From Aldrovandia affinis (taxonomy: Eukaryota > Chordata > Actinopteri > Notacanthiformes > Halosauridae): a stretch of DNA of 64,000 nt. The position numbers and the translations under genes are program-made. Below, piece after piece: positions 10,313 to 22,556 of the stretch. The DNA lies in contig JAINUG010000149.1 in assembly GCA_029706075.1 (NCBI GenBank), forward strand, positions 1 to 64,000. The letters are read 5' to 3'. The notes beneath the pieces are model-generated. The model was given only the letters and a program-made list of their open reading frames with translations. It did not search any database and was not told the DNA's origin. The first letter of the stretch is position 1. Every line of letters begins with the position of its first letter.

Positions 10313-12544
10313 TGTTCAGCCTGGTTCCAGTCAGCTACCCATTGGGCAGCAATCAGCTACAAACATTCAGCAAGACATGCAGCGGTAATATCTACAGTAC
10401 TGCCTTGTTCTGTACATATTCAGTATATTAATGCAATGGTTACAGCTGTTCTACATGAAAATGAAGCTTAACCCAGCAGAATATTTTGTTCTACATTGTG
10501 GAGAACATATATACATTACAATGCCTAGTCTATACAATGAATTGCCAAAATATTGAGCTGATTTCACATGTATGAACAAACCAACAAAACTGATTCCTTT
10601 TGTGTGCAAATCTTCTAGTATTATATAACTCAAAATATACTTTCAGCCATTTAATTTGTGCTACCATATTTTCTTTACAGATCATTTCCTGCAATGTTCT
10701 CAGGGAGAAGATTGGGAAGAGGAAAGAGAGGAGTTGCATCTCGCCTTACCCCTGCTGTAACTTTGACCAAAGAGCTTGAGTTCAACTTCTGTCTTGTGCC
10801 AGATAACACAAGTACAACTCCCAGCAATGAAATACAGCTCTTGCAGGCAGGGCTTGGAAGAAGGATCATTACAATATCAGACAGTGCTTGCCATGATGAG
10901 GTACTATGGCCTTTTATCTGTTTTGGGTGGCGTGTCTATTTCTTGTGTAGGTGTCGGCTATGCTGTTTTACTGAACTGTTTGACTAGGGTTACTACATTT
11001 TTCATCTAATAACTCTAGCAGAGTCTGAGGTTGAGACAGCTGCCTATTCATGAGATATGTGTTGGTATGAACACACAGATTTCCAGAGCTCTTCTGCAGG
11101 AGTATCCAAAGATGATGGGCATATCAGGAGGCTGGCTCTTGTATAAAGCTGCAGGTATGAGTAATAGGCAAACAGAACAATTATTTTACTTTCATCTGGC
11201 AAGTCAGATTGTGTTCAGTTATCCAGATCAGTCCATACCACTCATACTCACTTCTCGAACTCAAACAGAGATAAATACCTGGATACATCTTTAATATGAG
11301 AGCTAATTATTACCCTCCACATTAACTTATTTTTAAACACAAAGTAAGCCATTGATGTCCAGTTACATCTTCTTAACATTTGTTCTCAATATGAATATAT
11401 TTTCAATCAAGGGGGAAGTGGACAAAGGAAGCTCTCCGTTTTGGCTCAAGGCTCACATGGGTATACAGCAAAAATACTGAAGTCCAGTAGCAGCAATGGA
11501 AAACATGTCATCTATATTGTTCCACTCCAAGACAAAATTGATACCACCCCACTTCCTCTAGATGCTTACGAATTCAGGAAAATGCCCAAATCTGTGTGTA
11601 AAATGTGTGGGGTTGCCATGCCTCTTCAGCTTCTTTCTGCCCACATAGATACATGTGGTTATGTAAGTATCTCCTTCTGAAGACCAACTGTTAAACAGTT
11701 ATGTTATGTTAAAAGCCCTGAACATCCATACAAGTATTTTGACTTCCTCTTGTTGATTAAACCTAGTCAGGTTGAAGCTGGGTGGAGCTATTCTGACAAT
11801 TTGATGATGTAATAAAAACCTATGGTCAAGGCTCATTAAGAAAAACATGGTAAATTGGCCTGCCATAGAGGCACAACAAACCTAACAGGAGTGTGAGGGA
11901 GCTGTCAATCAAACCTAGTTTTGCACACCCACACAGCCCTGATGAGGTGTAATCAGAAAGAGTAACTCAAAACACCTGTACGAGTGTCCAGAGGCCTTAA
12001 TACGGTTATATCACCCAATTCTTTCACTCTGTGTTTACAAGGACCCAGAGGTCACAGAGGATGGTGCTTCAGACATCAAGGAAAATACAGAGATTTTGGA
12101 TGATGTTTCTGATGACATTAATGAGAAAATTATGGTTTGTGGACAATAATGTACATGTTAATTACTAAACCAAATAACAGATAGTGTATTCAAGTCTGAC
12201 CTTTCTGAGTCACCTATTTCTTTCTCTAGCAAACCTGCCCAGTTTGTGAACAGCAATTTCCAGCACAGTTGATCCTTCATCATGCAAGTTCATGTGGAGA
12301 TAGGTAATGAAAGGGTTTTATACATGCACAACAGCTATGATACAACGACAGTATTATACAGTATGAACATCCATGCCTTAAGTTTATTAGAAATATTATA
12401 ACATTCCATCTTATTTTTTCATTACTTATTTTTAGGTTGTCTGAACAGGAGGAACATGGGGGACAAAGTTGTTATGAAAACCCAGCAGTAAGTCAGGGAG
12501 TGGAGGAGGATTGCACATCGGATTTGACAACAAAGAATATGGGT

Positions 12545-12760
12545 GTGTAAGAAGTGGATCGATCCATTGCAGGGCACACACACCATTCACTCACACACTC
12601 ATACCTATGGGAAATGTTGTGGTCTCCAATCAGCCTGCCTGCATGTCTTTGGATTGTGGGAAGAAACCGGAGTTCCCTCGCTGTTAGGCGAGAGTGCTAC
12701 ACACTGCACCGCCGCGTCTGCCCATTCCATACTGTTTGACAAAACTGGAGTTGAAAATGA
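12545..12760 (+). repeat. Dispersed fish repeat in an intron of the HECT gene
   Basis: Contains phrases frequent in fish genomes (CATTCACTCACACACTCATA, CTGCATGTCTTTGGATTGTG, GGGAAGAAACCGG). It lies between exon 8 and exon 9. Class not determined. Confidence 0.5.
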
Positions 12761-15700
12761 CAACATTCTTTATTACAATATCCAACCCAGATGTATAATG
12801 CTGTTTCAATGTTTGTAGATCATTGGAAAATGGTAAATGACCCAAAAGCAGCTGCAGCAGTCTTCAGAAGAGACCTCCTCCAGGAGAAGGAAAATGAGAT
12901 TCCACTCAGAGCCAGCATGGATCTCCGGGAGGATCAGCAGTCACAAACCAGTAGTATCATAACCTTTTACAAAGGAAGAGATGTTGACTGGGCAAGACCA
13001 TTTCGTTGCCAATTACTGGGTAACCGCATGCATAATTAATTTCCTCCTCTTCATTAGTTGTATGCAGATGTAGTGTACTTGTTAATTGTTATTTACTGTA
13101 ATATTTCTTTTCATAGGTGATGCGGCACTTGGAATTGGTGTGCAGCGACACTTCTTGAGCTCAGCAATATTCAAGCTGCAACATGGGTTTAATGTTAACA
13201 GTGGTATGTTATCTCTATTTTTTAAGAACTAGTGTTACAAAATTAAAATGTGGTTAAAATGTCCATCTCTTGTCCTGCTTTTTCTGCCTCAGGTGTGAGC
13301 CTTCTATTTGAAGGGGAAGAGGACCACCTTATCCCTCGACATCGCAGATCTTAGTTGAGAGTGACCTATTTGTGGTGGCGGGGAGAATAATTGGCCATTC
13401 CTACTTACATGAAGGCCCACAACTTCATGGGCTGAGCAATGCAATTATCCATGTTCTACTGCATAACGACATGGACACTGCTACAATACAACTGGCAGAT
13501 GTGGCAGATATGGATTTTAGGGTCACCATCCAAAAGGTAAAAAAGTTAAACATTAGCTATAACATCTTAAGTGTGCATTAATCTATTGATCATTTAATCT
13601 AGTAGTCAGGCGCTGTATTGCTTAGGTATATTATTATAAAATGGTGTACTATTTAAAATGAGTCATGTTATCTTTGGGGGGCTCTCTTTGCACATATACT
13701 GATTGCGACAAATCAATACCGTTAGGATTCTCATCTTGTAATTTTGTAATGAAGTTAATCCACAGCATGGAGAAGTGAATTTCTATGTTTCTTAAAGCTT
13801 GACGGACATGATGACTTGACCAAGGAGGAGAAAGATGATGTCAACAACCTAGCGCTCTTCTGGGACCTACCTGTTGTAAACACAACAAACCGTAGTTGGC
13901 TGTTCCAAAAGCTGCTGCAGCATGCGGTATTAAGTCATCCAAACATAATACCAACAATTTAATGTCTATTACACCAACATATTATGCATTTAAAATGTTG
14001 AGACTGTTGGAATCAGTAATTCCATTGGTCACACACTGATGATAGATGATTCTTTCAGGTAAGTATAGTGTACCATTTTTATAAGCTATTTGTTTTATTG
14101 TTCAGGTGATTGGACGAACAAAGAGACAGATTAAACAAATCAGAAGAGGGCTGAAAGACACCAGGGTTTTTGAACTGCTTATTGAGAGGCCAGATACAGT
14201 CCCACTGATATTCCCACGGAGTGCAAACATTGCACCTAGTGCCCAGGTATGTAGTAACAGTCTTGGTGTTTTGTCCCAAAAGTTAAATTGTCAAGTGGCC
14301 TGAGGGTCAATCAATAAGGAGTAAGTAATTATATAATCACTGTTATTAACAATAATTAACAAAGCCAGCACTTAAAGCGGCATGATATAGCTTTTTTATA
14401 GTTAAATATTCACTTTTTATTTGCTATTAGTGTAGGAATTGGTCTTAGCAAGGCCCAACAAAATAATTATCATGACATGACACCACATGAGAGCCTGTGA
14501 ATTAATAATATTATAATTTGGTGTACTGGCTAGTAAAGTGGTGGAAAATCATGGGTGACGCATTTGCGCCCAACTCTGGCCCTAGTACACATTGCCTTCC
14601 AGGCAGAATTTTGTAAGTGTGGTTCAGTTCAGTGATTATTATGACCAGAGGGGCACCAAAGTACAAAAACCTGAAAAGTTACATCATGCAGCTTTGAGAC
14701 AACTATAAAACTATTTATAGTGTTCAAGTAAAATAGTAAAATATCCTCTCTTTTTTTGCTTGTGTTACTGAATTACTCCTTTGCTTGTCAGGCAATCCTC
14801 AGCAACATTGTCTGGCCAGGGGAAGAGGGCAATGGAGATGATGATGAAGATGACGATGAAGACACTTGCCCAAAGCACCTCAGGGACAGGACAACAGGAT
14901 TTCTGCGCAGATTCATTGAGACAGGTACAATAAATGTAGAATTGTCTCAGTAATACAAGTTCACAACTGAATAACTAAACTAAGAAATGTGTTTTCATAA
15001 CTAAATGTGTTCACATTTTCAGCATCTGCAGAGAAGCTCCAGCAGCTTATAAGATTCTGGGTGGGATGGGAAATCCCTTCACCTGGAATGAAGGTGGAAG
15101 TGGTGAGGGGAGAATACTTGAGAGCTTCAACATGCTTCTTAACCCTTCGTGTACCAGGCCATTTCCATACCTATGAGGGCTTCTGTGACCACATGGAGTG
15201 CTGCATTGCAACTCACGACACAGGTTTCGGTCTCATTTAGGTAAATTTCAAAACGATGGTTGATGCAAGAACAAAAATATAATTTTATTTTGTCATGTTC
15301 GATAGTTGACACAAGGAAGAATCCAAGGGCTGTAGATGCATTGTTACTTTTATTTTTGATGTGTTGCTTACATTGCACATACAATAAAAACTATTTTAAA
15401 GTTACATTCGATTTTGTGGACAAAACGATTTTCTTTGCCTGGCCGTATATTTCTCAATGGGCATAGAGCTGTATATGCCGTGGTCACTGCGGGTGGAGAT
15501 ATACTCATGAGGGGCGGGATAATGCAAATGAGTTGGATCGTTATGCAACATGATCCATCAGAAATGTGAACTGCCTGATTGAGCTGGTTGAAGCACATGG
15601 TTGCAGAAATAGCCTGTTAACAAAAAAAATTACTTGATTGTTTTATTTAAAAATAGGTGTTTTAGTAAGCCCATCAGAGACCCAAATGTATGTGCACAAA

Positions 15701-15819
15701 AACTGAAAAAGTGCATTTTCCATAATAGGGGTCCTTTAAGATTTCAGATTTCCAACAACTTACAGCTAAAGACAAGCATCTTATCTTTTAAAACAACATT
15801 TTGGCTTTTCTAAGGCAAT

Positions 15820-18800
15820 TCATTGACATGTCTCTGGTCTATCTCCAATGACACCATCTACATACTGAACAACAGCTCTGTAAAGATCAGCACCAAAAGA
15901 CAGTGATGGAGTAAGAGGGTCGAAAAGTTGATGTAGCGTCTCCATTTCTTCCTCTGTCATGGGGCAATGTGGTTGAGGAACATGGATTCCAATGTGTTCC
16001 ATCTCAGGGTTCTCCAACTCAGAGATATACTGCCCCTGTAATGTGATTGTGTTATTAACTAACTATCCATTTCCTGGATAAGTGGTAGTAGTTCACAAGT
16101 ACTTTTAATTTCAAGATAAAGGAATAACAAAGTTATTAACATGGCTGGGACAGAATGAGATTTGAGCTTGTGTATACATTTGTTTTAACGGTAGACAAGG
16201 AGGAACTCACCTGAATATTATCAGGAGGATTAATAAGACTTGTGGCACATCCAATTTCCCATAGCTGGTTTGGGGTCAAGTTACGCTCTGATCGCATGGA
16301 GTGGTTGTTCCAACCATCTGTAAAAGTATCCAGATCAGCCTGGATGCGGGGCAGGAACACATATTGGGCACAGATGGGTGTAGTTTGATGGGTCGAGTAC
16401 TACACTCTCCTCTAGACTGTGCAGGACATCATAATAGATGTTGGAAACAACATTCCACACGTCACGCCAGAGGCGTTCTATCCTAAAGGGGAGGAGTAAC
16501 ATCAGTATCAGACAACAGAAACATCTATGATGAAAAAAGCATCTGCTAAATGGCATATATTATGATTATTTTTCTAAATCACTACCACAATGAGCAAGAC
16601 TACAAATCTGAAGAGCACATAAAGGACATTTCAATTATACTTTCACAAATGAATGAATTCGATTACAGTATGAAACATTCATATGAAAATGTAAATGAGA
16701 AGACAAACTGCATTACATAAAGTTGTGCATTTTTTGAGAAAGTGAAAGACAGGCTACACGTACACAATCACTGGTTTGAGAATGCATCACACCTAGTTAA
16801 AATACATACCTAGTTAATATAATGGCTTTACTTATGCACATTCTAATGATTGTGCTTCTCATGCAAATTTTGTATAGCACATCTGTGATGGAATAAGACT
16901 TTACAGGTCTACACACATTCACAAATCACCTTTGGTTGTGGACACTTTTCCCTGAGATAAAGCTTCCCCTGCCACAGCCACGAACTTGAAACATGCATCT
17001 TGCTATGTCCACATTTTCAACTCCTTGGTCTCCCCTTACCCTTGATGACCCAACACAAGGAATATTGTAATTTATAACTGAAAAACGGCAATATCAAGTA
17101 TTCAAATAATGACACACTGTTCCACTAAGTTAGATGGCCCAACATAATGAAAATTGTAATTTATTACTGAAAAAACGGCAACATCAAGTGTTAAAAATAA
17201 TTACACACTATTCCACTACGTTATGTACAGTTATGCTATGTGCATATTACACATGCGTTATTGGTGGTGCAGGAAAACTAGAGCATCATGCATGTCTGTG
17301 AATGTGTATGTGGGGTGTACTGTGTGTTATGTCGGCACCAGGAAGCCAGAAGGTCAACCTCCCATTTGTAGGGGACTCGTCCCCATTGGGGATTAGACCT
17401 GTGAGGGTTGATTTAATTGTCTACACATCTGTTGGCTCTAGGCAAACTGCAGTCCTCAAAACAAAGATTTTATGATAAAGTGAATGATACAGTGTATTTA
17501 CAACATTCTACAATGCATAGTTCTTACCTAGATGGAAAGCCATGTTTCCTAGTTGACTCAAGGAAGTATTCAAGAGCTGTAGCTGCCTTGTTGTTATTGG
17601 AAGCATGAAGGTACATGATCTAAGGATTCACAGAATTTCCACAAGAAAGACAAATTAATCAAATTTTATGGGTGTCTAGTTATGGTGTGTACTGTATGCC
17701 AAATTAACAAATCCTTCAGTCATCAAATCACTCACCTTTCTTGAAAACCCATCAATGCCTCCAAAAATCACAATACCGTATCTGTAAATTTACATAACAG
17801 TAGAAATAGTTGAGGCATATGTATGGTGTATAGGTGTACTTTCTACTTAATTATAGCACTTTACATACATTGTGGTATGTTATGATGCAGTACAAGTTGG
17901 TAGTAGCAGTAATAGTATAGTAGTGGTTGTAGTAGCAGTATTAGAACAGATTTGTATAATATGACATGATTTATCCATTTGAAAAACCACAGAGAAACGG
18001 TATAGGCTCAAAGCTACATTATTCCAAATTAAAGTTGTTTCAGGGTAAAATATTGTGCAGGCCAAATTAAATAGATCTTTAATGTTTGCTAAATTTGAAG
18101 TAGTGTTATATTAGAAGGACCGAGCTAAGCTGTGTCTAATTACTTCATTTAGGCCAAAATTCCATGCAATTTGACCAATCTATAAACTAAATAGCAACTA
18201 TGTGGTATAAATTAGCACCTCCATAGCACTTGCTTACCTTATGAGCTTGTGATTAGTATCCACATGGATGAGTGAAAGGGGATGTGGTACAGAGTACACC
18301 CTTCTCACCACACATCCCAGGTTTGCTAGTCTTTCATGTATGCCTTTGGCATCCACCCGATGCATAGACTCCCACACTCTAGCCCACTGTACTCTATGGC
18401 CTAAGGCTCTAAGATGCCCTCTGACCATCCTGTAGCCTGTATGAGGAGAAAAAGATTAAGAGATTTTTTCTTTTTTGTGAGAAAAAAATAAAAAAATATA
18501 TATATTTATATATGATAAAAAAGTATATTTTTTTCCAGAAAAAGTTACAATTTCACAAGTCAGGTGATAGTAAGGCAATACTGTACAAAGAACTGCTGCA
18601 TCTGTTTTCCTTAAAGGATTTCAGAAGCTGATGTTCAGATTACAGTAAGTTACAACCTAATAAAGTACCTACCTAAATTTGGTGAAGTGGCTTTTATTGT
18701 ACACACCAAATTGTCCAATTCATCATCATTCAGTTGACTGTATGTGTTTCTCACGTTGAATCCCCACTCTTGGATCCGGCGATTGATTGTATGCACTGAT

Positions 18801-18943
18801 ACCCCAAGCATTTTGGAAATACAAGGAACAGACAGATCCATTTCTATGAGCTCCTGGAGATGGTCTTTGGAAACAGACAGCTTTGGACGTCCCATCCCAC
18901 CAACTACTTCCTCCACTACCACAGTGGTCCTCCTTCTGTCCAT
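15820..18943 (-). pseudogene. IS3-like DDE integrase/transposase of the giant element, 7 exons, frameshifted
   Basis: Minus-strand exons with GT-AG borders: 18943-18673, 18436-18238, 17781-17736, 17619-17528, 17040-16930, 16482-16211, 16035-15820. Exon 1 encodes a helix-turn-helix (LIEMDLSVPCISKMLGVSVH..INRRIQEWG). Exon 2 has the linker GHLRALGHRVQW and HVDTNHKLIR. Exon 3 has GGIDGFSRK (first catalytic Asp), exon 5 [11 protein letters not shown] (second Asp), and exon 6 RIERLWRDVW (catalytic Glu). The end carries FLPRIQADLDTFTDGWNNH and NLTPNQLWEIG. Exon lengths total 1207 nt; frame and family pattern point to a 5-nt deletion at about 16365-16375 in exon 6, since 1212 nt would give 403 codons plus stop and restores every later phase. 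This would be the enzyme that moved the element; the copy is inactive. Many fish genes described as integrase core domain proteins look like this. Confidence 0.87.
17047..17241. repeat. Tandem duplication of about 98 bp in an integrase intron
   Basis: Two adjacent diverged copies starting at about 17047 and 17147. Shared phrases include ATTGTAATTTAT, ACTGAAAAA, CGGCAA, ATCAAGT, ACACACT and TTCCACTA. It lies directly upstream of exon 5 in the minus-strand sense. Confidence 0.75.
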
Positions 18944-19581
18944 TTCTTCCCTAGTCAGACTGATCAGGTAGGAGAGACCATCGAGAACCTGTTGGTATTG
19001 AGCATAGGCTGTTATCGGCTGTTAAAATACATTGCCAAATACATATTATTGCCATCCCATAGATACACACGGACATTGGTACTGCAGCGCTCAATGCAAT
19101 CCCTACGAGAATCCTTGTAAAATATGTCTGAATGTACTGATGCTGAATTCTCTGCAAGTAAAGCCAAACTCTGCTGAACAAGCCGACTCCTCCTTATTTC
19201 GTGCGCCGCGAATGAAACAGCCAAGGCCAGGGGCCGAAATCGTTTCAGTACAATTAAGTTGAGTATGGCGTACATCCAATGTAAAGAGGTGTAGGGCCTA
19301 CAAATGAACACTGACAACAGACAAAGTTGGATTTCAAGATTTATAACCAAACAATCCAACCTACCTCCTGGGGAAAGGTTATGTGGTCAGCAAAGGAGTT
19401 TAGGAGAGCCATTTCATTCATGCAAATAATTTCTGCGTGTCTTATGGTGCGTTCCAAGCAACTCGTAACTCGTGTTTTTCCCACCTAAAGTCACGACTAC
19501 GACGACAGAGAGCGCGTCCAGGGCAAAGTCACGGATTCTGCGTAACTTGCCCAGGAACCAATAGAAACATAAACAACCAAA

Positions 19582-21936
19582 ATGGCGGACCGTGCGACCT
19601 TTTTGATGATTTATAATCAATTCTACAGTCAAAGGTGCCGGCAGATTGCTCATTTTTACAGAACGGAGGAGGAGAGACTGCGCATAAGGTAACAAAGAAC
19701 TAAATACATTTTATTTCACGTTATTTGTATGTTTGGAAAACGTATTTTTGTAGACTATTGTTGTATTCCTGCACTGAAAACGAGCTAGCTGCTGCCAATA
19801 GTGCGTTAACACTAGCAGATTTAACTTGCTGTAATAAACGATTTTGCCCTTCTTTAACGTTAGAAGACCACACCAGCCATCTGAAGGCATCTGATTGAGC
19901 ATGACCCAGTCCGCCAAATGTGAACAATAGACTAGAAGTTTACACTTGTAAGTTAGCCTAGTTGTGATAGTCTGCTTCAACTGTTCAACTGTTGATATTT
20001 CACACACACACACACACCCAATAGCCTGCACACAGTTCAACAGCCAACAGTGAAGACCAATTATTTTATAATATAAAAAATATCTTCGTTTATTAAGTCT
20101 GTCTCACCTTACTTTTCAGAAATGCAATTGCTCTATCTGTCGTCCTGCCACAGACGATAGTGAAGACGGGCATAGAGTGGGAGCTGCTCTTCCACATGGA
20201 TGAGCACACTTTCTACCGCCATCTCCGCGTCACCCTTGCCCAGTTTGACCACCTTGTTGAGGTCCTGGGGCATCAGGGTCTCAAAGGGGACCAGCATGAC
20301 GGCGGTCTTGAGATCCCTGTCAGGCAAAAAGGTAGGCCTATGCCCTGATAAAGACTGGTTTTTTGAAACATGTAATACCACAATTAAATACATTTCTGCC
20401 TTTGTTTATAACTTGTTGAATGCCTGGGATACATTCTCTGTTTTCAGGTTGCACTCTTCCTCTGGTATATGGCGAACCAGAATAGCTTCAGGGAAATGTC
20501 GGACAAGTTCAACGTATCCCAGTCATCTGCACACAGGTAGAAGGTTTAGATGGTACAATGATGCTAGAAAACTGATTAACAGACTGCTGCTAGAATGTAA
20601 AGAATAAATTCTTTGAAATTACCTGATTGATAAACTGGTCTAGTCACCCTAGCAACTGAGCATACTGTTTTGAATATGAACATTCCATGTAGTCACTTCG
20701 CATGCATTCCAAGGCTTCCTGTTTTTGAATATGAACATTACATGAAAAGGGTCCATATTGGCTTGTGTTATGGTCATAAAAAAAACTCAGATTTTAAGTC
20801 TCTATTCTATTCTATTCTATTCCACAGGTGCGTGGTTGATGTACTGAGGACCTTTTGCTAAATGGTTCCAACTTTTATCAGCTGGTTCACCAATTGCGAA
20901 AAATGGCAACCTCTGCTGCCTTCAGGGCGGTGTGTGGCATTGACGGCATCATAGGTACGTTACGATAGCTTTTACTCATCCCCAGGGGGATCAGGAAAGC
21001 TTTCACAACTGCAAGGTGCAGACCAAAGTAAAAAATCAAATAAAAAAATCAATACCACTAGTCATTGTTTATCTCTGTCATAAACTGTGCATTGTGCATT
21101 GCAGGTGCCATAGATGGATGCCATATAAAACTGTAGCGGCCACCCGTCAGAGGAGGGGACTACCTCAACAGGAAAGGCTACTATTCTGTAGTCCTCCAGG
21201 GGATTGTGGATGAAAGAGGGAGGTTCCGGGACATCTATGTCGGAGCACCTGGTAATTGTTTATTAAATCTTGTAACTGTTCTGTAACTGCCATGCACCAA
21301 TATACCCCAAACAGATTCTTTGTAGGCATAGCATACACAGTAATAAAGCACTTCTAATATTGATTCAGGCAGGGTTCATGACTCCAGGATCCTCAGGAAA
21401 TCCACCTTCTTTGAAAAATGGGGGGAAAAAATGGGGAGGTTAGTATTTTGTAGCATCTTGGAGAACACCTTGTTTCAATCTGTTCTGTACCTCGCTGCTC
21501 TGAAAACCGAAATTTCCCACCCTGGGATGAATAAAATCTATCCTCTTATCTTCAGGTACATGCTACTTGGCGACAGCGCATTCATCAGTCGCGACCACAC
21601 ATTTATTGTCACGCCAAAGCGGGACAATGGTGCCCTGACCTTGCAGGACCAGCAGAGGAACACCAACATCTGCAGAGGACGCGTTGTGGTGGAACAAGCG
21701 TTTGGCAGGTCAGTAGCTCATTTGAGAACATGTTCTCGGGCGTAGGTGACACTTTTTCTTTTGGCAGGGTCAAATGCAAGTGGAGGAGGATGCGGGATCT
21801 GCAGAACACCAGGCTGGATGTGGTGGTCATGCTGATCATGTCAGCCTGCATGCTCCACAACCTCTGCACCGGACCTGCTGACATGTGCCAGGAACATCCC
21901 GCCGGTTGCCCTCGCCATGAGGATGAGAACATTTGA
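19582..21936 (+). pseudogene. Harbinger transposase (HARBI1-like, DDE), 8 exons, disabled
   Basis: Exons: 19582-19688, 20120-about 20331, 20448-20536, about 20828-20955, 21105-21251, 21369-21438, 21556-21708, 21768-21936. The protein starts MADRATFLMIYNQFYSQRCR; then come VALFLWYMANQNSFREMSDK (HTH part), GIIGAIDGCHI (first Asp), GRVHDSRIL (second Asp), YMLLGDSAF, and VVVEQAFGRVKCKWRRM (Glu), ending at TGA 21934-21936. Lesions: a 1-nt mismatch of phase at an A5 run (20326-20330) at the exon 2/3 junction, a stop plus frame loss in exon 4 (after RTFC), and an in-frame TAG at 21134-21136, seven codons after the catalytic Asp. It would catalyse excision and insertion at TWA sites together with the Myb-like partner. 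Confidence 0.9.
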
Positions 21937-22556
21937 AATTCTTTATTTTTTTAATGCCTTAATTGTTGAAAAAGGTTTCAATCAATCAACTTATAATTTT
22001 ATTTTACAAACATTCCTTGAGTTTGCCTTGAGTTTATCAATAAATCCTCAAGCAAAAAGTGTATGTGGGACCCATTATTTATTTTCTGAAGACAAACTAC
22101 ACTCAAGACCTTTTCAGGCTTTAGCAAATATACATCACTGGGAATGTAAAGTCACATAATAAATGAAATCCACCACACAAGCATGTAGTACAAATGGCAC
22201 AGCACAGCTTTTTTATTCACATATAGTCTGTGTTTTCTTCACATAAAATCCAGCATAACAACATAAGAGACCTGCATTAAAGTTACAGCCAACCTGTAAA
22301 CACTGTGTACAGTACACATCACAATTTTATATTAATTTGGTCAACAACTACAACAACACATAAAAAGGAAGACTGTTACACTAAGCTAACTGGGTCAATT
22401 GAATTGACTTAAAATTATTAAGCACACACACAAACGCACGCACACACACACACAGAATTTAATGAGAGAGTATCTCAGCAATCATATTGAGTCAGGCACA
22501 CACACCTATCAAACCAATCAGAACAGATAATAATAATTTGAGCAATAACCAATTCT

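Larger units (their letters stand above)
9413..15240 (+). pseudogene. HECT-domain E3 ubiquitin ligase-like gene carried by the transposon, 15 exons, disrupted
   Basis: Exons with good splice sites and matching phases: 9413-9436, 10010-10384, 10681-10900, 11022-11154, 11412-11662, 12042-12134, 12230-12303, 12436-12542, 12819-13019, 13117-13203, 13293-13536, 13798-13926, 14106-14246, 14792-14924, 15023-15240. The protein starts with a Pro/Gln/Ser-rich region (exon 2) and a basic GRRLGRGKRG patch. Two C-x2-C-x11-H-x3-C fingers follow (CKMC..HIDTC in exon 5, CPVC..HASSC in exon 7), spaced like RAD18/UBZ4 ubiquitin-binding fingers. The C-terminal part matches a HECT domain: LFEGEEDH, LLHND, an acidic DDDEDDDED loop, and the C-lobe LRASTCFLTLRVP with catalytic Cys codon 15133-15135, ending GFGLI. 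Lesions: an L2-tail insertion in exon 2 introducing a stop, and a 1-nt frame loss near 13340-13350 in exon 11. Fish genomes hold many such genes, often labelled G2E3-like. Confidence 0.85.
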
